47,410 nucleotides of DNA from an uncultured Bacteroidota bacterium (GCA_937129385.1 CAKZNC010000170.1:1-47410), one strand, 5' to 3'; numbered from the stretch's first letter, positions 37,801-45,503 are shown. Notes: generated from the sequence alone by a model not told the origin. Numbers and translations are program-made.

Positions 37801-37875
37801 AACAATTGGTTGGGAAAACTATTATATGGAGTACGAAAAAAGCACGGAGGCAGGAATGCCGCAATGAGGATCTAG
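34804..37875 (+). CDS. Large ABCG-like ABC transporter with unusual N-terminal half
   Basis: A 1023-residue fused ATPase-permease. Residues about 1-150 are helical and recall TerB-like domains; about 155-245 is beta-rich and unassigned. The ATPase spans about 255-500 with Walker A GGSGTGKST (289-297), signature ISGGQRKR (395-402) and Walker B LFVDEPTSGL (416-425), the arrangement of ABCG-type half transporters. The membrane part has five helices between about 585 and 770, then a hydrophilic, partly coiled-coil extracytoplasmic segment of about 220 residues, then a last helix near 985-1005. This size is far above the usual 600-650. It probably dimerises; its substrate is unknown. The lipoprotein gene follows 37 bases later. 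Confidence 0.85.
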   Translation: MTESMLQSLMKLFALLATINMDATAVFSRNFVESYLKGQFSPKMVERAIAIFDKYFEEIKTEKTGNSRKRISSISVKILRICNEINRELPLKSRFLILFSIIQFSRHFESYTYSPDDFRQTIDDAVDTISDALQINQSEYFNCRTFITERFHKVADRSRVLVVNNLPSVQFSGIRHLQKDDLSGQLFFLKVTQADLYIFYSTGREQVELGGRNIFPNHVYVLPKGSSINIEGKKSLYYGDVVKAFHRDSSFPGITFDARNIRFTYPGSNNGIRQMNLSLVSGEMVGVIGGSGTGKSTLMKILSGRLVPDSGSIEINGWKLDRDDDRQKGIIGFVPQDDLLIEELTVFENLYYNAKLCLGDLDESEIVKRIGKVLSSLGLFYIKDLKVGNPMNKLISGGQRKRLNIALELIREPNILFVDEPTSGLSSTDSENVMNLLREQAQAGKVVVINIHQPSSDLFKMFDKIVIMDKGGFPVYSGNPLGSVSYLKNVAHRADASEIQCETCGIVQTDEILKIIESKRVNEFGEYSNERLFEPEDWYRMYLENIDRSPEQRKEIGLPALNLKLPKRFKQFVIYSMRNFFSKIADRQFVILSLLIAPVLALVVAFFTKYPGGNDQGEPVYVFSLNENLPAYLFMSVIVSLFIGMIISAEEIIRDRKIRNREAFLGLNKYSYLNSKIGFLFILSAFQMFVFVLIGNSILGIKGVNFNFWLILFSSSCFAVMLGLNISASLKSIISIYIIIPFILVPLILLSGVIVSFDKLHPKVAGIENVPLAGNIMASRWAYEALVVNQFQNNAYEKNFFEIDKRQSNTLYNINFLIPELQNRIEDLSKSIEHEQSGRQKKILQLLRNSFPRQMQMPDQLQTIEPTQEDIRIMADYLEQWRKFLITRLDSIHVEKDRMINSCYAKYGGAGALVQMKRNYHNEAIAELVLNSNELDKIVEFKGKLVRKDTPIFQVPVSKTGRAQFFSSQKIVGNKVINTVIFNAMMIWFMTMILYIALANNWLGKLLYGVRKKHGGRNAAMRI

Positions 37876-37912
37876 CTAAACCAGCATTAACAATGATTGA
37901 AAATTAAATACT

Positions 37913-38800
37913 ATGGAAAAATTAAGCGTAGGAATGATTGTTCTTGCATCACTATTCTATTTGAATGGTTGCAACAGCAATCAGAGCAAAAAAAAGACCG
38001 ACGGATTCCAGTACAACGATAGTACAAAGTTGTCTGATATCGAGGTCACTAAATCTTTTATATACCTGTTCCCATCCCCTGGTGACGTACTGGAAAGGTT
38101 CTATGAAGCAGAGATTCCCTATCTCCCGGAATTTCTTCATGATCCTGACCAGGCAGACAGTTATCTGACCCAACAGGACAAAGCATTGAATATGGGTGTA
38201 TATCTTGCCGATATTGCTTATACAGCGCTTTTTTACAGAACCACAGAAGCTGTTGAATATCTCGATGCCATCCAGGATCTGGGAGGTGAGTTGAACATCT
38301 CCAGTACAGCATTTGAGTCACTGATAAAGAGGGCCAAAAACAATATCGGTATCAGGGATTCACTCGTCTCCCTGAGCAATGATGTTTTCTACAATATGGT
38401 CGATTTCCTCGAAAATTCGGGGCAGGAGCATACTGTCGCCGTGATCTCTTTCGGTGCCTATATTGAATCCATGTACCTGGCCGTTAATTCACTCGAAACA
38501 TACGAGGAGGGACATCCGGTAATTCAGCAGATCAGAGAGCTGAAATACCCCATGGAAAACCTGATGAACCAGGCAGAGTCTGAATCGGACAATGAAGATG
38601 TCCAGGCGGTGCTCAGATATATCGATGAGCTGTCGAAGATCTATAGTGAGATTGCCGAAGAAAAGACCACCGCAAAGGTGACTGAACCCGGTGTAATCAA
38701 TCTCTCGAAGAAAAAGGCTCAACCATTGAGTGAAAATAATTTCAAGGATGTAAAAGAGAGTGCCATTGCCATCAGGCAAAAGATCGTTGAAACAAACTGA
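37913..38800 (+). CDS. Helical lipoprotein of unknown function
   Basis: A 295-residue lipoprotein with signal peptide and lipobox YLNGC (Cys20). The mature part is strongly alpha-helical with many Leu, Glu and Tyr residues and no recognised enzyme motif. Segments such as MGVYLADIAYTALFYRTTEA and VAVISFGAYIESMYLAVN look like amphipathic helices of a periplasmic or outer-membrane-attached bundle. It lies between the large transporter and a small secreted protein (12-base gap), so it is a plausible partner of the transporter's extracytoplasmic segment. No family is recognised. Confidence 0.8.
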   Translation: MEKLSVGMIVLASLFYLNGCNSNQSKKKTDGFQYNDSTKLSDIEVTKSFIYLFPSPGDVLERFYEAEIPYLPEFLHDPDQADSYLTQQDKALNMGVYLADIAYTALFYRTTEAVEYLDAIQDLGGELNISSTAFESLIKRAKNNIGIRDSLVSLSNDVFYNMVDFLENSGQEHTVAVISFGAYIESMYLAVNSLETYEEGHPVIQQIRELKYPMENLMNQAESESDNEDVQAVLRYIDELSKIYSEIAEEKTTAKVTEPGVINLSKKKAQPLSENNFKDVKESAIAIRQKIVETN

Positions 38801-38812
38801 AAGTATTGAATT

Positions 38813-39268
38813 ATGAAAAGAATCATTATCATCATATTGAGCATCATATTGTTTACCCCGGTTCTTGAGGCACAGCGTAAAAGTTGCCGAAAATTTCATT
38901 TGTATGCTGAATGCAACGCCAACCCGGGACCGCGTTTTAAATATGACGGACAATCGAGAAGCAATATCATCGGAGTGGGTGACCAGTTGATCTACAACCT
39001 CGTCTTTTACTCCAGCCGTGAATATAATCTCAGCTTCTGTACATCTGAGTATTTTGAACCCATTCACATCCAGTTGATAGATGCAGAAACGGAGGACGTC
39101 TTGTATGACAATTCAGAGGATGAATTCAGACAGGTGATCACGATGAATGTTGACTTCACACAACGTATAAAAATTCTGGTAGAGATCAAGGCGGAGTCGA
39201 TGACCGAGGAGGAGAAGATGGAATTTCTCGGTTGCCTGGGCATGATGATCCAATACAAAAAGAGTTAA
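38813..39268 (+). CDS. Small secreted protein of unknown function
   Basis: A 151-residue exported protein with a signal peptide (about 1-20, ending EAQ). The mature domain is beta-rich and holds four cysteines, in KSCRKFHLYAECNAN, LSFCTSEYF and EFLGCLGMM, which could form disulfides. It resembles no family I can name. It sits 12 bases after the lipoprotein gene and is the last clear member of the four-gene run; no terminator is visible before the next gene. Confidence 0.75.
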   Translation: MKRIIIIILSIILFTPVLEAQRKSCRKFHLYAECNANPGPRFKYDGQSRSNIIGVGDQLIYNLVFYSSREYNLSFCTSEYFEPIHIQLIDAETEDVLYDNSEDEFRQVITMNVDFTQRIKILVEIKAESMTEEEKMEFLGCLGMMIQYKKS

Positions 39269-39350
39269 ACCGGATTTCAACCATTCAGTCCATAAATCTG
39301 TTATACATACCTCTACGGTCCACATCGTATGAAAATTTTACATGTATGGT

Positions 39351-41741
39351 ATGAAATGGATTTTCGCGTTACTTTTCTCACTCTCCGTCTTTCAGTCATC
39401 ATTTTCACAAGACAATGATCAGGATGGCAAGCTTGTCAGCCAGGCTGTGTATGAGAAAATCTATCTTCATATAGACCGTGAGGTGTATGCTCCCGGAGAA
39501 GATATCTGGTTCAAGATCTACCTGGTCAGTGGGATCAATCATCGTTTGTTGGATGGTTATAAAAATGCATATGTACAACTTGTCAATGACAGCGGATTGG
39601 TTGTTTTCAGCCGATTAATACTTGTGTATAACGGGGTGGCAAACGGTGATTTCAGGCTGCCCGGGAGAATGGCTGAGGGACCCTATACTGTCAGAGCATA
39701 TACGAAATACCTGAAGGGCTTCGGTGAAGAGAGCCTGTTTCATAAAAGGATATGGATCACAAACAAGCGACCTGCAGAGCGCGTAAACGATACCATTACA
39801 GATTCATTGGCAATCGATGCCGGGTTTTACCCGGAAGGGGGGAACCTGGTTGTCAATGCTTCTAATAATATTGCCTTCAAGGTCATGAACAGCAAGGGCA
39901 GGGGGATCGATGTGTCGGGATTGATTGTTAATGATCTTGGAGACACCATTACTCCATTCAGAACGCGCTTTATGGGAATGGGAAAGTTTTCCCTGATGCC
40001 GGAGCCGGGCAGGAAGTACTTTGCAATTATTAACGGATACCCATCTTATACCAATGAATTTCAGGATATTCTTTCGGATGGCCTGGTATTGACATGCAAA
40101 ACAGAACCTGCAAAGGTCATTATAGGTGTGTCAAGGAATTACAGCCAGTATCGGAATGAAAAGGTGCAACTGGTGGCCAGTCATAAAGGTACGATGCTAT
40201 TTGAGGAGTCGTTTCAGATGAACAGCTTTTCGACTGAAATTGAGATTTCCAAAGAGCGCTTTCCAATGGGTATTTCAATCATTACATTGAAGGATGCGTC
40301 GGGTTTGATCCAGTCAGAGCGCCTGGTTTTTATTGATGTTGAGCGACCGCCTTTGCTCACTATTCAGCTTTCAGAGCAGGAGTATCAATCAAGGAGCAAG
40401 GTGAACTTATCTATGAGAGCCGTGCTGGAGCCAGGGGACAGTCTGACCGGAGGGGTTTCAGTAGCAGTGGTAAATGCTGATTACCTTGAAGGGGAGGGGT
40501 ACCAGGGCAACATCCGGAGTCACCTGCTGCTTGACTCAGAGCTGAAGGGGCCAATCGAATCCTCGGCCGCATATTTTGTTGATGATGATCAAATTACCTC
40601 TTCTGAAAAGCTCGACCTGTTGATGATGGTGCAGGGGTGGAGGAGTTATTACTGGCCTGAGGTGATCAGCCGCGAGCCCGAAGACCTGGCAGGATGGGAA
40701 GATGTTGGTCTGCAACTTGAGGGTCGCGTGAAAAGGCTTTTCAGGGACAAGCCCATTGAAGACAGTCAGGTCATACTGGGTCCTTTTTCAAAGGGAATGA
40801 TCTTTAAAGAGACCACGACCAATGAAGATGGGCAGTTCAGGTTTGACAGGTTGTTCCTGCTTGATTCCTCACAAGTGATCCTGCAGGCAAAGACACCAGC
40901 GGGAGCCGATCGCACTGAGATATTGGTTGATAAAATCTATCAGCCGGAGCTTTTTACCAATCCATCTGAGCTTGAGAGTGTGGTGGCAAATACAGGGATC
41001 CCTGCTTCATACTTCAGTGAAAATTTTTCAAGGATGGAGGCTGAAAGGAGATATGCAATTGAATCGGGCACCTACTGGCTTGAGGAGGTCGAGGTTGTCA
41101 CCAGTGAACGGGAAGCGGTACTTGATCTTACGGAAGAGGCACAACGAACCTACGGAACTCCGCAGCGCAGGTTTGAAATTACGGAAGATGACCAGGCCTA
41201 CATGAATATTTACGATTACCTTGAAGGAAAGGTCCCAGGTGTAATGGTTGACGGTAATACGATCTCTATCAGGGGTGGTTTGCCTCCAACCATACTACTC
41301 GATGGAGTGGTGAATGACCTGGTTGATATTGGAACCATCCCAATGGGAGACATCAGTCGGATTGACCTTTTTTACAGCGGTGCACAAATGGCGGCATTCG
41401 GATCAAGGGGTGGTGATGGGATCATTGCGATCTACACAAAAATGGGTAAGATCGACACTGATTTTACAAGATATGTCCGGGGAAGGACGACCATGATCAT
41501 TGACGGATTCCAGGTACCCAGGAAATTTTATACGCCAGCGTATTCCTGGGAAGACCTGGATGGAAGTGCACCCGACTACCGGCCCACATTGCATTGGGAG
41601 CCTTACGCACAATTTACGGATGGTGCATGTGATCTGGAATTCTTCACTTCGGATTTCAGAAACAATTACCTGGTCATCGTGGAAGGGATCAGCAAGATGG
41701 GTGAGATCATTAACGGGATCGGGAGCTTCAGGGTGAAATAA
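39351..41741 (+). CDS. MG2-domain protein with a C-terminal TonB-plug domain
   Basis: A 796-residue exported protein. A signal peptide (about 1-20) precedes an alpha-2-macroglobulin MG2-like domain (about 30-130, KIYLHIDREVYAPGEDIWFKIY). Further beta-sandwich repeats follow, including a carboxypeptidase-like regulatory region near 460-540. A TonB-receptor plug domain lies near 605-710 (YDYLEGKVPGVMV, ISIRGGLPPTILLDG, GSRGGDGIIAIYTK). No beta-barrel follows. The ATG at 39351 gives a clean signal peptide; 39342 is three codons longer. It probably works with an outer-membrane partner. It is 82 bases after the secreted-protein gene and ends two bases before the convergent regulator gene. Confidence 0.82.
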   Translation: MKWIFALLFSLSVFQSSFSQDNDQDGKLVSQAVYEKIYLHIDREVYAPGEDIWFKIYLVSGINHRLLDGYKNAYVQLVNDSGLVVFSRLILVYNGVANGDFRLPGRMAEGPYTVRAYTKYLKGFGEESLFHKRIWITNKRPAERVNDTITDSLAIDAGFYPEGGNLVVNASNNIAFKVMNSKGRGIDVSGLIVNDLGDTITPFRTRFMGMGKFSLMPEPGRKYFAIINGYPSYTNEFQDILSDGLVLTCKTEPAKVIIGVSRNYSQYRNEKVQLVASHKGTMLFEESFQMNSFSTEIEISKERFPMGISIITLKDASGLIQSERLVFIDVERPPLLTIQLSEQEYQSRSKVNLSMRAVLEPGDSLTGGVSVAVVNADYLEGEGYQGNIRSHLLLDSELKGPIESSAAYFVDDDQITSSEKLDLLMMVQGWRSYYWPEVISREPEDLAGWEDVGLQLEGRVKRLFRDKPIEDSQVILGPFSKGMIFKETTTNEDGQFRFDRLFLLDSSQVILQAKTPAGADRTEILVDKIYQPELFTNPSELESVVANTGIPASYFSENFSRMEAERRYAIESGTYWLEEVEVVTSEREAVLDLTEEAQRTYGTPQRRFEITEDDQAYMNIYDYLEGKVPGVMVDGNTISIRGGLPPTILLDGVVNDLVDIGTIPMGDISRIDLFYSGAQMAAFGSRGGDGIIAIYTKMGKIDTDFTRYVRGRTTMIIDGFQVPRKFYTPAYSWEDLDGSAPDYRPTLHWEPYAQFTDGACDLEFFTSDFRNNYLVIVEGISKMGEIINGIGSFRVK

Positions 41742-41743
41742 GA

Positions 41744-42439
41744 TCAGCCTGTTTCACTGATCCTTTGCAGAGCCTCCACATCAACAACCTCCAGGTATTT
41801 TCCCGACATGCTGATCAGGCCATCTTCATTGAATTTTTTCAGCATCCTGACAACGGTTTCCGGACTCATTCCTGAAAGCTCAGCGATCTCCTTTCTTGTA
41901 AGTGGAAGACTAAATTTTTGTTGTTTGAAAACCCTCTCCGACAGGCATAAAATTATATCGGCAAGTCTTCCGTATGCCTGTTTGTATGTCAGGCAGAAAA
42001 ACCTGCCGTAGATCTGTACACTGTTTGCACTGAGTATATTGATAATCTCCCTGGCAAATTTTTTGTTGCTGTTGATCAGCTGGCGGAAGACATTCACGTC
42101 AATCTGGCGGATGACCGAATCTACGTATACCTTTGCAGAATAGGGGAAGGTGGAGTATTCTTCAGAAATTGCTGATAGGCCGATAAAGGTGCCATCTGGA
42201 ATTATTCTTAACAGCAGGGAATTTGTCCCATTGTCAAGGTAGACTTTGGCAAGACCTTTTTCCATGTACATGATCTGTGAAACAAATGCACCCTGCTTGC
42301 AAAGAATTTCCCCCTTATTGTATTCGATGATCACAGAATTGTCATCAACCAATTTTCGCTCCTGGCTGCTAAGGGTATCAAAGCATTTGCAATCATGTGA
42401 GCTGATCGTACATCCAGAAAACTGTTTTGCCGTCCCCAT
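41744..42439 (-). CDS. Crp/Fnr-family transcription regulator
   Basis: A 231-residue regulator with an N-terminal cyclic-nucleotide-type beta-roll (about 20-130), dimerisation helix (about 130-155) and a C-terminal helix-turn-helix (about 180-225, LTRKEIAELSGMSPETVVRMLKKF). N-terminal cysteines at 10, 17 and 19, with another at 47, could bind an iron-sulfur cluster or sense redox, though the spacing differs from E. coli Fnr. It is divergent from the multiheme cytochrome gene, its probable target. An exact -7 box precedes it. Confidence 0.9.
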   Translation of the reverse strand: MGTAKQFSGCTISSHDCKCFDTLSSQERKLVDDNSVIIEYNKGEILCKQGAFVSQIMYMEKGLAKVYLDNGTNSLLLRIIPDGTFIGLSAISEEYSTFPYSAKVYVDSVIRQIDVNVFRQLINSNKKFAREIINILSANSVQIYGRFFCLTYKQAYGRLADIILCLSERVFKQQKFSLPLTRKEIAELSGMSPETVVRMLKKFNEDGLISMSGKYLEVVDVEALQRISETG

Positions 42440-42459
42440 CTTGTAATTTGTTCAGAATA

Positions 42460-42467
42460 CAAATATA
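42460..42467 (-). promoter_or_regulatory. Candidate -7 element of the Crp/Fnr gene
   Basis: The minus strand reads TATATTTG, an exact TAnnTTTG match, 20 bases before the ATG. The -33 region is T-rich rather than a clear TTG. Confidence 0.45.
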
Positions 42468-42507
42468 GGAAAGAATCACGAAAAAAACTGATTTGGATCA
42501 GGATTGA

Positions 42508-42525
42508 AGATGAGGCATATCATCT
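42508..42525. promoter_or_regulatory. Palindromic Crp/Fnr-type operator candidate
   Basis: AGATGA-GGCATA-TCATCT is a perfect six-base inverted repeat with a six-base spacer. GATGA-N6-TCATC has the same geometry as the classical CRP site TGTGA-N6-TCACA. It lies between the divergent Crp/Fnr and cytochrome genes, about 50 bases upstream of the regulator's -7 box. Confidence 0.55.
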
Positions 42526-42630
42526 GCTTTCGTGGTATGAAACAGCACTGTTCATCGTCATAGATTCTCCGAAATCAACTTAATTGCATTGTTGATTTTC
42601 TGTTATTTGAAAAACACTAAAAAAGATAGA

Positions 42631-43980
42631 ATGGGCGTCAGGTTTAGCAATATATCGCGGTTTATTATCCTACTTGTAATTATTGTAGTTTCAGGTGCAG
42701 CTTGCACTCAGTACAAAGTTCCGGACTACAGTGATGTAGCATCGTGTGAAGGGTGTCATACCGACCTGGCATACCTGCGTGAGGTGTACACGCCTGATTC
42801 TGTTGCCCCTGTAGGAGGTTGTGGAGGTGAGGCTCCTCACTATGAGCCTTATGAACGGGTCTTCATGGACAAGGAAGACAGTGGATATAAGAGTTTTAAA
42901 AGCGGATACCACGACATCGGGTGTACCTCCTGTCATGGGGGAAACAATGGTACACATGAGAAAGAGATCGCCCATTCAGGAGATTTTGTCAAACATCCCT
43001 CGGAGAATTACCAGGAAAATTGTGGGGGTTGTCATGCGGATATTGCCAATAATTTCGATGCCAGTCTTCACCAGGGAACTGGTCAGAAGAGAAAGGTAAC
43101 GATGCGAATGGGACTTTCCGGTCCGGGTGAATTTGACCAGCTGCCGGCCCACCAGATCGAAGGCTACAATGCGAATTGCGCAACCTGTCATGGGACCTGT
43201 GGTAATTGTCATGTCAACAGGCCCCCAATTGCCGGCGGCGGATTGTCAGACAATCATCAGTTTGAAAGAAACCCCGATATGTTGGGCATTTGTGTCAGCT
43301 GTCATACCTCCCGGGGTGGACATGCCTACCTGGGGGTGGCTGCTGGTACAGACGCTGATGTACATCTCACAAAAGCGGGATACGAGTGCCTGGATTGTCA
43401 TACAGGTATGGAGCTGCATGGAAATGGAGATTCCACAGTTCTTCACCGGTATGCTTATTCGGAGCTTCCGAAATGTGAAAACTGTCATGATGCAATTGCA
43501 GAGTCTAATAACTATCATAAAAAACATATTGGGGATTTTAATTGCCAGGTTTGTCATTCACAGGATTACAACAATTGCGGAAGTTGCCATATTCATGGTG
43601 AAGGTGCCAGGGTTCCGTCATATATGGATTTTAAAATCGCAAAGAACCCGATCCCTGAAACTAAGAATTTTGAATATGCACTTGTTCGCCGCACCCTTGC
43701 AGCGCCTGATAACTGGAAAGAATATGGCGTGGATGAATATATCGAGTTTGATGAGCATCCAACCTATAATTTTACAACACCACATAATATTCTAAAAATC
43801 ACTTCCAGGACAGATGTTGGAAGTGATCATTGTGCCTCTAGATGTCACATCCGCACAGAGGCGGATAGCACATTTAACCGTAACCTCTATCTGTTTGAAT
43901 CAGATCTTCTCGAGTGGGAAAAAAGCGCAACGACACATATCACTGTTGACGGATCTCTCCCAGCCGGCTGGTTCAATTAG
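42631..43980 (+). CDS. Multiheme c-type cytochrome lipoprotein (ten CXXCH)
   Basis: A 449-residue exported cytochrome. The signal peptide ends in the lipobox SGAAC (Cys25). Ten CXXCH haem sites are present, starting at Cys39, 98, 131, 183, 190, 221, 253, 282, 305 and 316; the fourth and fifth are only three residues apart. A CASRCH near 401-406 is a CX3CH that could bind an eleventh haem. The C-terminal about 120 residues are otherwise haem-free. It would carry electrons at the periplasmic or outer-membrane face. The ATG at 42631 is chosen because the upstream frame to 42589 adds a non-signal extension. The rhodanese gene follows after 47 bases. Confidence 0.92.
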   Translation: MGVRFSNISRFIILLVIIVVSGAACTQYKVPDYSDVASCEGCHTDLAYLREVYTPDSVAPVGGCGGEAPHYEPYERVFMDKEDSGYKSFKSGYHDIGCTSCHGGNNGTHEKEIAHSGDFVKHPSENYQENCGGCHADIANNFDASLHQGTGQKRKVTMRMGLSGPGEFDQLPAHQIEGYNANCATCHGTCGNCHVNRPPIAGGGLSDNHQFERNPDMLGICVSCHTSRGGHAYLGVAAGTDADVHLTKAGYECLDCHTGMELHGNGDSTVLHRYAYSELPKCENCHDAIAESNNYHKKHIGDFNCQVCHSQDYNNCGSCHIHGEGARVPSYMDFKIAKNPIPETKNFEYALVRRTLAAPDNWKEYGVDEYIEFDEHPTYNFTTPHNILKITSRTDVGSDHCASRCHIRTEADSTFNRNLYLFESDLLEWEKSATTHITVDGSLPAGWFN

Positions 43981-44027
43981 ACCTGACAAAGAATTATATT
44001 TATTTATCAATAAAACAAAACACAATC

Positions 44028-44990
44028 ATGAAAAATTTAAAATTTCTATTTTTAGCTTTATTTGCCGTTTCGCTGTTTTCATCTTGTACAGAGGATGTTG
44101 AAGAATCCCAGGTACTTGCAGAATACCTCGAATCTGCTGAAAGTCCGATTAATGTCTCTTCCATCGCTAAATACATCACTGCCGCAGACCTGAACTCTGA
44201 AATGCTTGCGGGGAATCCTTATATCATTGATATCAGGAGTTCAGATGATTTCAGTACGATCGGTCACATTGAAGGAGCTGTGAATGTTGCAGCGGGAGAT
44301 GTCCTTTCCCACCTGGAGGGTATTGATGCTTCGGCCTATGATAAGATTGTCATTGCCTGCTATACTGGTCAGACTGCAGGTTTTGTCACCAGTCTTGTTC
44401 GCCTGGAAGGGTATGATGCCTATTCACTTAAATGGGGAATGAGTTCATGGAACGCTGAGTGTGCCGGTCCGCTAAATACAAATAGTAAGAATACCTATGC
44501 AACAGAGCTTGAGACAGAAGTATATGCCAAGGGAGAAGAGGGAGCGATGCCAGTTTTAACTACAGGATTCGAGACTGGTGATGAGATCCTTGATGCCCGC
44601 GTTTCTGAAGTACTGGCAGCAGGTTTCAGTGAAGCAGCCATTACAGCCGATAAGGTGATCAGCAACCCGGATGATTATTATATTGTTAACTACTGGCCAA
44701 AGGCTCATTATGACCTCGGTCACATTCCCGGTGCCATTCAGTATACACCAAATGAAGATTTGATGACTACAACCTACCTGAAAACACTTCCTGCAGACAA
44801 GACTGTAGTGGTCTATTGTTATACAGGTCAGACAAGTGCCTTCATGGCAGCCTATCTGAAGGTGATGGGTTATGATGCAAAATCCCTGAAATTCGGGGTC
44901 AATGGTATGGCGACTGACTGGGCAGCAGAGCATGAACTACCTCACTGGAGTGATCAGCAGATCGCCGGGAATGAGCTGGTTGGTGAATAA
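44028..44990 (+). CDS. Tandem rhodanese-domain lipoprotein
   Basis: A 320-residue lipoprotein with lipobox SLFSSC (Cys20) and two rhodanese domains (about 45-145 and 200-305). Both keep an active-site cysteine in identical CYTGQT loops (Cys111 and Cys264), so neither is a dead domain. Family motifs such as GHIEGAVNV and GHIPGAIQY precede each loop. Rhodaneses carry sulfane sulfur (persulfide) between donors and acceptors. Its location directly behind the multiheme cytochrome suggests it feeds or handles sulfur (or related chalcogen) species in an electron-transfer chain. A strong terminator follows. Confidence 0.92.
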   Translation: MKNLKFLFLALFAVSLFSSCTEDVEESQVLAEYLESAESPINVSSIAKYITAADLNSEMLAGNPYIIDIRSSDDFSTIGHIEGAVNVAAGDVLSHLEGIDASAYDKIVIACYTGQTAGFVTSLVRLEGYDAYSLKWGMSSWNAECAGPLNTNSKNTYATELETEVYAKGEEGAMPVLTTGFETGDEILDARVSEVLAAGFSEAAITADKVISNPDDYYIVNYWPKAHYDLGHIPGAIQYTPNEDLMTTTYLKTLPADKTVVVYCYTGQTSAFMAAYLKVMGYDAKSLKFGVNGMATDWAAEHELPHWSDQQIAGNELVGE

Positions 44991-45016
44991 AATTACAGCC
45001 TGATTAAATAAAAGAG

Positions 45017-45051
45017 AGAGGATGCCAAAATACTGGCATCCTCTTTTTTTT
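45017..45051 (+). terminator. Strong terminator after the rhodanese gene
   Basis: AGAGGATGCCA (45017-45027) pairs perfectly with TGGCATCCTCT (45034-45044) around a six-base loop, followed by a T-run to 45051. Read on the other strand it is followed by CTCTTTTATTT and may also stop the convergent gene. Confidence 0.93.
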
Positions 45052-45063
45052 GTGATGATCCAT

Positions 45064-45441
45064 TTAGCTATTTCTCGAAGCGATATAATCGATCACGAGA
45101 TAGAGCAGGTATGATATCAGGAAAATAACCATGCCATACATTGGCACGATCATGGAAACTTTCAATCCGCCTGCCATGATCGCAGGAGAGACATCCATTG
45201 CCTGCTCAATTGCATTGAATGCCATATAGAGACCGATCATCTGACCCAGTAGGCCCGTTACTAAGGCAAAAAGGCCGATGCTTTTCATGTACCGCAGTCT
45301 TTTCCTTGTTTCATCCAGGTCTTTATAATCTTTCTTCAAGACCAGGATAAGGTTAAAAACTGCGATTGCTAATACGATGAATAGTATGCCTGTCAGGATT
45401 CCCATAAATAATGGTCCACCCATTCTGAATAAATTAAACAT
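45064..45441 (-). CDS. Short MotA/TolQ/ExbB-like membrane protein
   Basis: A 125-residue protein with three membrane helices (about 10-33, 52-75 and 95-118). The middle part, GLFALVTGLLGQMIGLYMAFNAIEQ, resembles the proton-channel signature of the MotA/TolQ/ExbB family (GLLGTVxGxxxAF) and the following AIMAGGLKVSMIVPMYGM fits the third-helix motif. Family members usually have 200 or more residues and pair with ExbD/TolR/MotB; no such partner is seen here. It is divergent from a LytTR regulator gene. Confidence 0.72.
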   Translation of the reverse strand: MFNLFRMGGPLFMGILTGILFIVLAIAVFNLILVLKKDYKDLDETRKRLRYMKSIGLFALVTGLLGQMIGLYMAFNAIEQAMDVSPAIMAGGLKVSMIVPMYGMVIFLISYLLYLVIDYIASRNS

Positions 45442-45471
45442 AGTGTTAAATTTTTAAAATTAATAATGTGA

Positions 45472-45503
45472 TAAAGGTACGGGTCGGACCAGGTTGAATG
45501 CAA
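45472..45503 (-). promoter_or_regulatory. Candidate promoter of the ExbB-like gene
   Basis: On the minus strand TTG (45501-45503) and TACCTTTA (45472-45479) are 21 bases apart, close to the Bacteroidota -33/-7 arrangement, 31 bases before the ATG. Confidence 0.5.

Noticed and set aside
43127-43795. A 222-codon open frame on the same strand as the cytochrome but in another frame
   Set aside because: It lies wholly inside the cytochrome gene, which has ten haem motifs in its own frame; the alternative has no domain.
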